From Candidatus Eiseniibacteriota bacterium (GTDB lineage Bacteria > Eisenbacteria > RBG-16-71-46 > CAIMUX01), in the NCBI GenBank assembly GCA_903844735.1, contig CAIMUX010000084.1:1-35449 (forward strand): a stretch of DNA of 35,449 nucleotides, written 5' to 3'. Position 1 is the stretch's first letter. Every line of letters begins with the position of its first letter. The translations under genes were made by a program, and so were the position numbers. Below the pieces are notes generated by a model. It was given only the letters and a program-made list of their open reading frames with translations. It ran no database searches and had not been told where the DNA came from. Shown here in pieces: positions 33,130 through 35,449 of the stretch.

Positions 33130-33669
33130 GTGCATCGTCCTTGCGGAATGGGCAATCGGCGCCCCGGGCGAAATCGGGTCGAGAAGGGCCGAGCCCGCGG
33201 CACGGCGTCCGGGTCGGCGTTCGGGTCGGGTCCGCGGGCGGGCTTCACCCTCGTCGAGCTGATGATCGCACTGGTCCTGCTCAGTGTTGGGGTCATGGCG
33301 ACGGCGCAGGTTTTCGCCATAGCCAACCTCCACACCTCCCACGCTCGAGAGGAGACGGCCGGGAACTGCCTCGCGCAGGAGATCCGCGAGAAGATCATGA
33401 GTGAGTCGTTCGCCGACATTCGTTCGATCTTCAACGCCATCGACACCAACGTGCCGGCCAGTGTGCCCGCTCCAGCCGCGACCTGGGCAGCCCACGTTAC
33501 CGCCGAGTTGGGCCCCCAAGGACGGGGCACGGTGTTGGTCAACACTCCGACCCAGGATGCGACGATACCCAATGGCATGATCGCAGTCACGGTCACGATG
33601 TCCTGGCGGGAAGGTTCACGCACGGTCAGCCTGCCGCTTCGCTTCAACGTGGCCAAGACAAGTCCCTAA
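33130..33669 (+). CDS. Type IV pilin-like minor (pseudo)pilin, PilV-like
   Basis: A 179-residue prepilin-like protein. The prepilin peptidase site is GPRAG/FTLVELMIALVLLSVGV: cleavage after Gly38 with Phe39 as the new N-terminus, Glu43 at mature position +5 and a hydrophobic helix of about 20 residues. The C-terminal part is a small beta-rich domain (VTVTMSWREGSRTVSLPLRF) as in PilV-type minor pilins. The leader is 38 residues and strongly basic, longer than the 5-25 usual for type IV pilins. The GTG at 33130 was chosen because GGGAGG lies 5 nt upstream; an ATG at 33148 would shorten the leader by 6 residues. The next gene starts 13 nt after the stop, so the two form an operon. Confidence 0.87.
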   Translation: MHRPCGMGNRRPGRNRVEKGRARGTASGSAFGSGPRAGFTLVELMIALVLLSVGVMATAQVFAIANLHTSHAREETAGNCLAQEIREKIMSESFADIRSIFNAIDTNVPASVPAPAATWAAHVTAELGPQGRGTVLVNTPTQDATIPNGMIAVTVTMSWREGSRTVSLPLRFNVAKTSP

Positions 33670-33682
33670 CGGAGGCCCACTC

Positions 33683-35314
33683 ATGGACGCCGCCATCCGA
33701 CGCTCCTCCCGGGAGGAGGGAAGCGCGCTTCTCTTAGCGCTCCTCGTCCTCGCCGCGCTTTCCATCCTGGCCACGACCGCCATCGTGACCTCGATGGGAG
33801 AGCGCAACCTCTCCCGGTACGAGAGCGGCTCGGTGCAGGCCCTGGGTGTCGCCGAAACCGGCATCGCCTATGCCAAGCGGGCCATCGTTGACCGGACCGT
33901 CACCATGACCGACGCCGACGGCGACGGCCGCCCCGAATTCGAGCTCACGGACAGCCTGGCCTGGGGCGGCACGTACCATGTGATCGCCGAAGCCTCCGAC
34001 GTCAAGGGGCTGGGGATCTCGGCCTACCAGTCGAACGGGTTCGCCATCGTCTCGGAGGGCGAGTTCCACGGAGCGCGCCGGCGGGTCAAGGTGGAGATCG
34101 TCCACGACAGCTTCCTCAAGTTTGCGCGTTTCGTTTCCGCCGGTACCCTGACCTACGGCTGCGATGCCCTCATCACCGGCGAGATCTATACCGGGGAAGA
34201 CCTCGACATTGCGTGCGGCTGCAGCGCCAACCGGGAAGACAGGTTCTTGGAGAGCGTCTTCGTGGTAGGAGACATCCCCGACGCAGCCTGCGGCACCTTC
34301 TATCGTGGGTATGTCACCGACGCCGACACCATCGACCTGAGCAACTCCTTCAACTGGGCCGACATGGAGGCCAAAGCCAAGGGGACAGCTACCGGCGGCA
34401 GCGCCTGCGAGCGGCGGGGAAGCGTGGGGATCTACATCGACCTCCCCGCCGTCCATGTGTTTAAGGATCCGCTCGGGCTCAACGCGCAGGCCGCCCCCAA
34501 CGCCGGCGTGCTGCTCTTCGACCGGTTTGACTTCCACAACGCGACGCTGGACGCGCCGGATACCGTCATCACCTACAACGGAAACCCGGTGTTCAACACG
34601 GTCACCGGGCTGCACCTGCGCGCATCGCAGTTCAACGGTATCGTCTTCTTCGAGAGGGACGCCAATGTGAAGGGGGCGTTGACGTTGGGGAACAAGATCG
34701 ACGGGGTGAGCGCGCGCAACCTCACCGTCTTCGCCACCCGCTACATCATCGTTCGGGGGGACATCATCACCGGCCATACCGGGTTCGATCCAGTGACCCG
34801 GGCTGCCAACCAGTCCGGTGATCCTGCCAACATCGGGCTGGTGGCGGAAAGCCAGATCCAAATCCCCGCGGGTGTCCGCCGCGTGCTGCGCATCGACGCG
34901 GCCCTGCTCTCCCGGACCAGCAACTGGGCAGCCTTCGGGGACCAAACCACCAGCGCAACCACCGGCCACCCCTCGGCGGCGCCGGGCCCGCTCGACCTCG
35001 ACCTGGACGAACTCATCGAGACCCCGTACAACAACGACCCCGCAGCAGGGGAAGGCTGGGACGAACAGACCATCACCCTCAACACCTGGGTGTTGAATAT
35101 CACCGGGCCGATCATCACCAACGTCGGCGGAAGTGCCGGCCCATGGGTCGGCACCCCCAGCCCGCTCGGGCCGACCCGCCGCTACAACTACGACATGGAT
35201 ATGACCGAGTTTCCGCCGCCGTGCTTCCCCGTCCCGCTGAACCTGTACAAGGATGTCTCCTGGACCGAGATCTTCGAGGTGCGCACGCCGTTGGCGAGCT
35301 GCCTCCCTAACTAA
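33683..35314 (+). CDS. PilX-like pilus assembly protein with large exported domain
   Basis: A 543-residue protein with a PilX-type N-terminus: a short basic start, EEGSALLLALLVLAALSIL as the hydrophobic helix (about 12-36), then the polar helix GERNLSRYESGSVQALGVAETGIAYAKRAI typical of pilus/pseudopilus proteins with an 'A-E-x-G-x-x-(Y/A)-A' motif. The long remainder is predicted extracytoplasmic and beta-rich. It has several Cys (YGCD, CGCS, DAACGTF, GSACERR, and two near the end) that could form disulphides. Phrases such as GEIYTGEDLDI, NVKGALTLGN and YIIVRGDIITG suggest a right-handed repeat or beta-helix. Family members of this size act as tip or scaffold proteins in type IV pili or pseudopili. 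GGAGG is 7 nt before the ATG. It is co-transcribed with the PilV-like gene. Confidence 0.82.
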   Translation: MDAAIRRSSREEGSALLLALLVLAALSILATTAIVTSMGERNLSRYESGSVQALGVAETGIAYAKRAIVDRTVTMTDADGDGRPEFELTDSLAWGGTYHVIAEASDVKGLGISAYQSNGFAIVSEGEFHGARRRVKVEIVHDSFLKFARFVSAGTLTYGCDALITGEIYTGEDLDIACGCSANREDRFLESVFVVGDIPDAACGTFYRGYVTDADTIDLSNSFNWADMEAKAKGTATGGSACERRGSVGIYIDLPAVHVFKDPLGLNAQAAPNAGVLLFDRFDFHNATLDAPDTVITYNGNPVFNTVTGLHLRASQFNGIVFFERDANVKGALTLGNKIDGVSARNLTVFATRYIIVRGDIITGHTGFDPVTRAANQSGDPANIGLVAESQIQIPAGVRRVLRIDAALLSRTSNWAAFGDQTTSATTGHPSAAPGPLDLDLDELIETPYNNDPAAGEGWDEQTITLNTWVLNITGPIITNVGGSAGPWVGTPSPLGPTRRYNYDMDMTEFPPPCFPVPLNLYKDVSWTEIFEVRTPLASCLPN

Positions 35315-35315
35315 C

Positions 35316-35336
35316 CCTCGAATAAGCGAGGATTTT
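35316..35336 (+). terminator. Hairpin with T-run after the pilin operon
   Basis: CCTCG (35316-35320) pairs with CGAGG (35327-35331) around the loop AATAAG and is followed by ATTTT, 2 nt after the stop codon of the PilX-like gene. The stem is short but correctly oriented. It could alternatively be the outer tip of a mobile element that begins here. Confidence 0.55.
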
Positions 35337-35364
35337 CCCGAAGTATGAAGAACGAGCTTGCAAA

Positions 35365-35433
35365 GAGACGCCTCCTTCCTGCATTTCAGAGTTGTGTGAA
35401 AGCAGAGGCTCTGGAACCGAAAGGAGGCGTTTC
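35365..35433 (+). promoter_or_regulatory. Long-range stem that masks a ribosome-binding site
   Basis: GAGACGCCTCCTT (35365-35377) is complementary to AAGGAGGCGTTTC (35421-35433) over all 13 positions in RNA (one G-U pair). The right arm contains the perfect ribosome-binding site AAGGAGG of the gene starting at 35436. The 43-nt loop contains a smaller helix (TTTCA with TGAAA). Transcripts entering from upstream would fold and hide the site, whereas transcripts starting inside the loop would not. This logic is known from insertion-sequence transposase genes. Confidence 0.6.
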
Positions 35434-35435
35434 AA

Positions 35436-35449
35436 GTGCAGACTACTCG
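35436..35449 (+). CDS. Start of a gene cut by the window edge (possibly a transposase)
   Basis: GTG at 35436 lies 8 nt after the perfect ribosome site AAGGAGG and opens a frame reading Met-Gln-Thr-Thr before the window ends. The masked ribosome site and lack of relation to the pilin genes suggest an insertion-sequence transposase; a Met-Gln-Thr start would suit the IS1380 family, but four residues cannot establish this. Confidence 0.4.

Noticed and set aside
32704-33519. A 271-codon minus-strand open frame overlapping the pilin gene
   Set aside because: The plus strand encodes an unmistakable prepilin motif there; the minus-strand translation lacks motifs.

Overview
The window is GC-rich bacterial chromosome, most likely from an uncultured lineage of the FCB superphylum (Eisenbacteria-, Latescibacterota- or Gemmatimonadota-like). 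The pointers are secreted proteins ending in FlgD/CHU-type Ig-like domains with an NPF or NPY motif, a PorV-type outer-membrane barrel, a TonB-dependent receptor with an N-terminal carboxypeptidase-regulatory-like domain, very Arg/Ala/Gly-rich codon use, and low-complexity linkers inside housekeeping proteins. This is inferred from gene content; no marker phylogeny was possible.

Layout. (1) 1-8,100 is accessory and eroded. It holds a 25-residue membrane peptide, a small FlgD-Ig secreted protein, a chimeric insertion-sequence scar (IS21-type left end and istA start joined to the 3' part of an IS1634/IS4-like transposase), a 1171-residue hybrid histidine kinase, and remnants of an AAA ATPase and a serine recombinase among short repeats. 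(2) 8,103-16,637 has convergent leuS and nadE, then a two-gene unit of a peptide/solute-binding lipoprotein and a membrane histidine kinase overlapping by 4 nt. (3) 16,638-17,039 is a repeat-rich spacer with a 170-bp fold-back MITE-like element, a terminator hairpin and a CTGT/CTAC microsatellite. (4) 17,040-32,475 is a long minus-strand run. In transcription order: TonB receptor, large FlgD-Ig secreted protein, PorV-like barrel, tatA, aroK, rsmD, coaD, aspartate-type aminotransferase, FmdB-type zinc ribbon, obgE, dprA, and a class III old yellow enzyme. (5) 33,130-35,314 on the plus strand is a type IV pilin-like pair (PilV-like and PilX-like), followed by a hairpin terminator and the first codons of a further gene whose ribosome-binding site lies inside a 13-bp stem.

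How the genes fit together. The TonB receptor, large secreted protein and PorV-like barrel look like a cell-envelope uptake/export module. tatA (inner-membrane export) and the pilin pair (surface appendage or pseudopilus) are further envelope functions nearby. The solute-binding lipoprotein and histidine kinase form a likely ligand-sensing pair with no response regulator beside it. The central minus-strand genes are ordinary housekeeping genes, several translationally coupled (rsmD-coaD-aminotransferase by ATGA overlaps). They are unusual in carrying tandem-repeat-encoded disordered tails. No rRNA, tRNA or CRISPR array was recognised by eye. The strongest candidates for something undescribed are the envelope trio, the lipoprotein-kinase pair, the self-folding mobile element and the ribosome-site-masking hairpin at the right edge.
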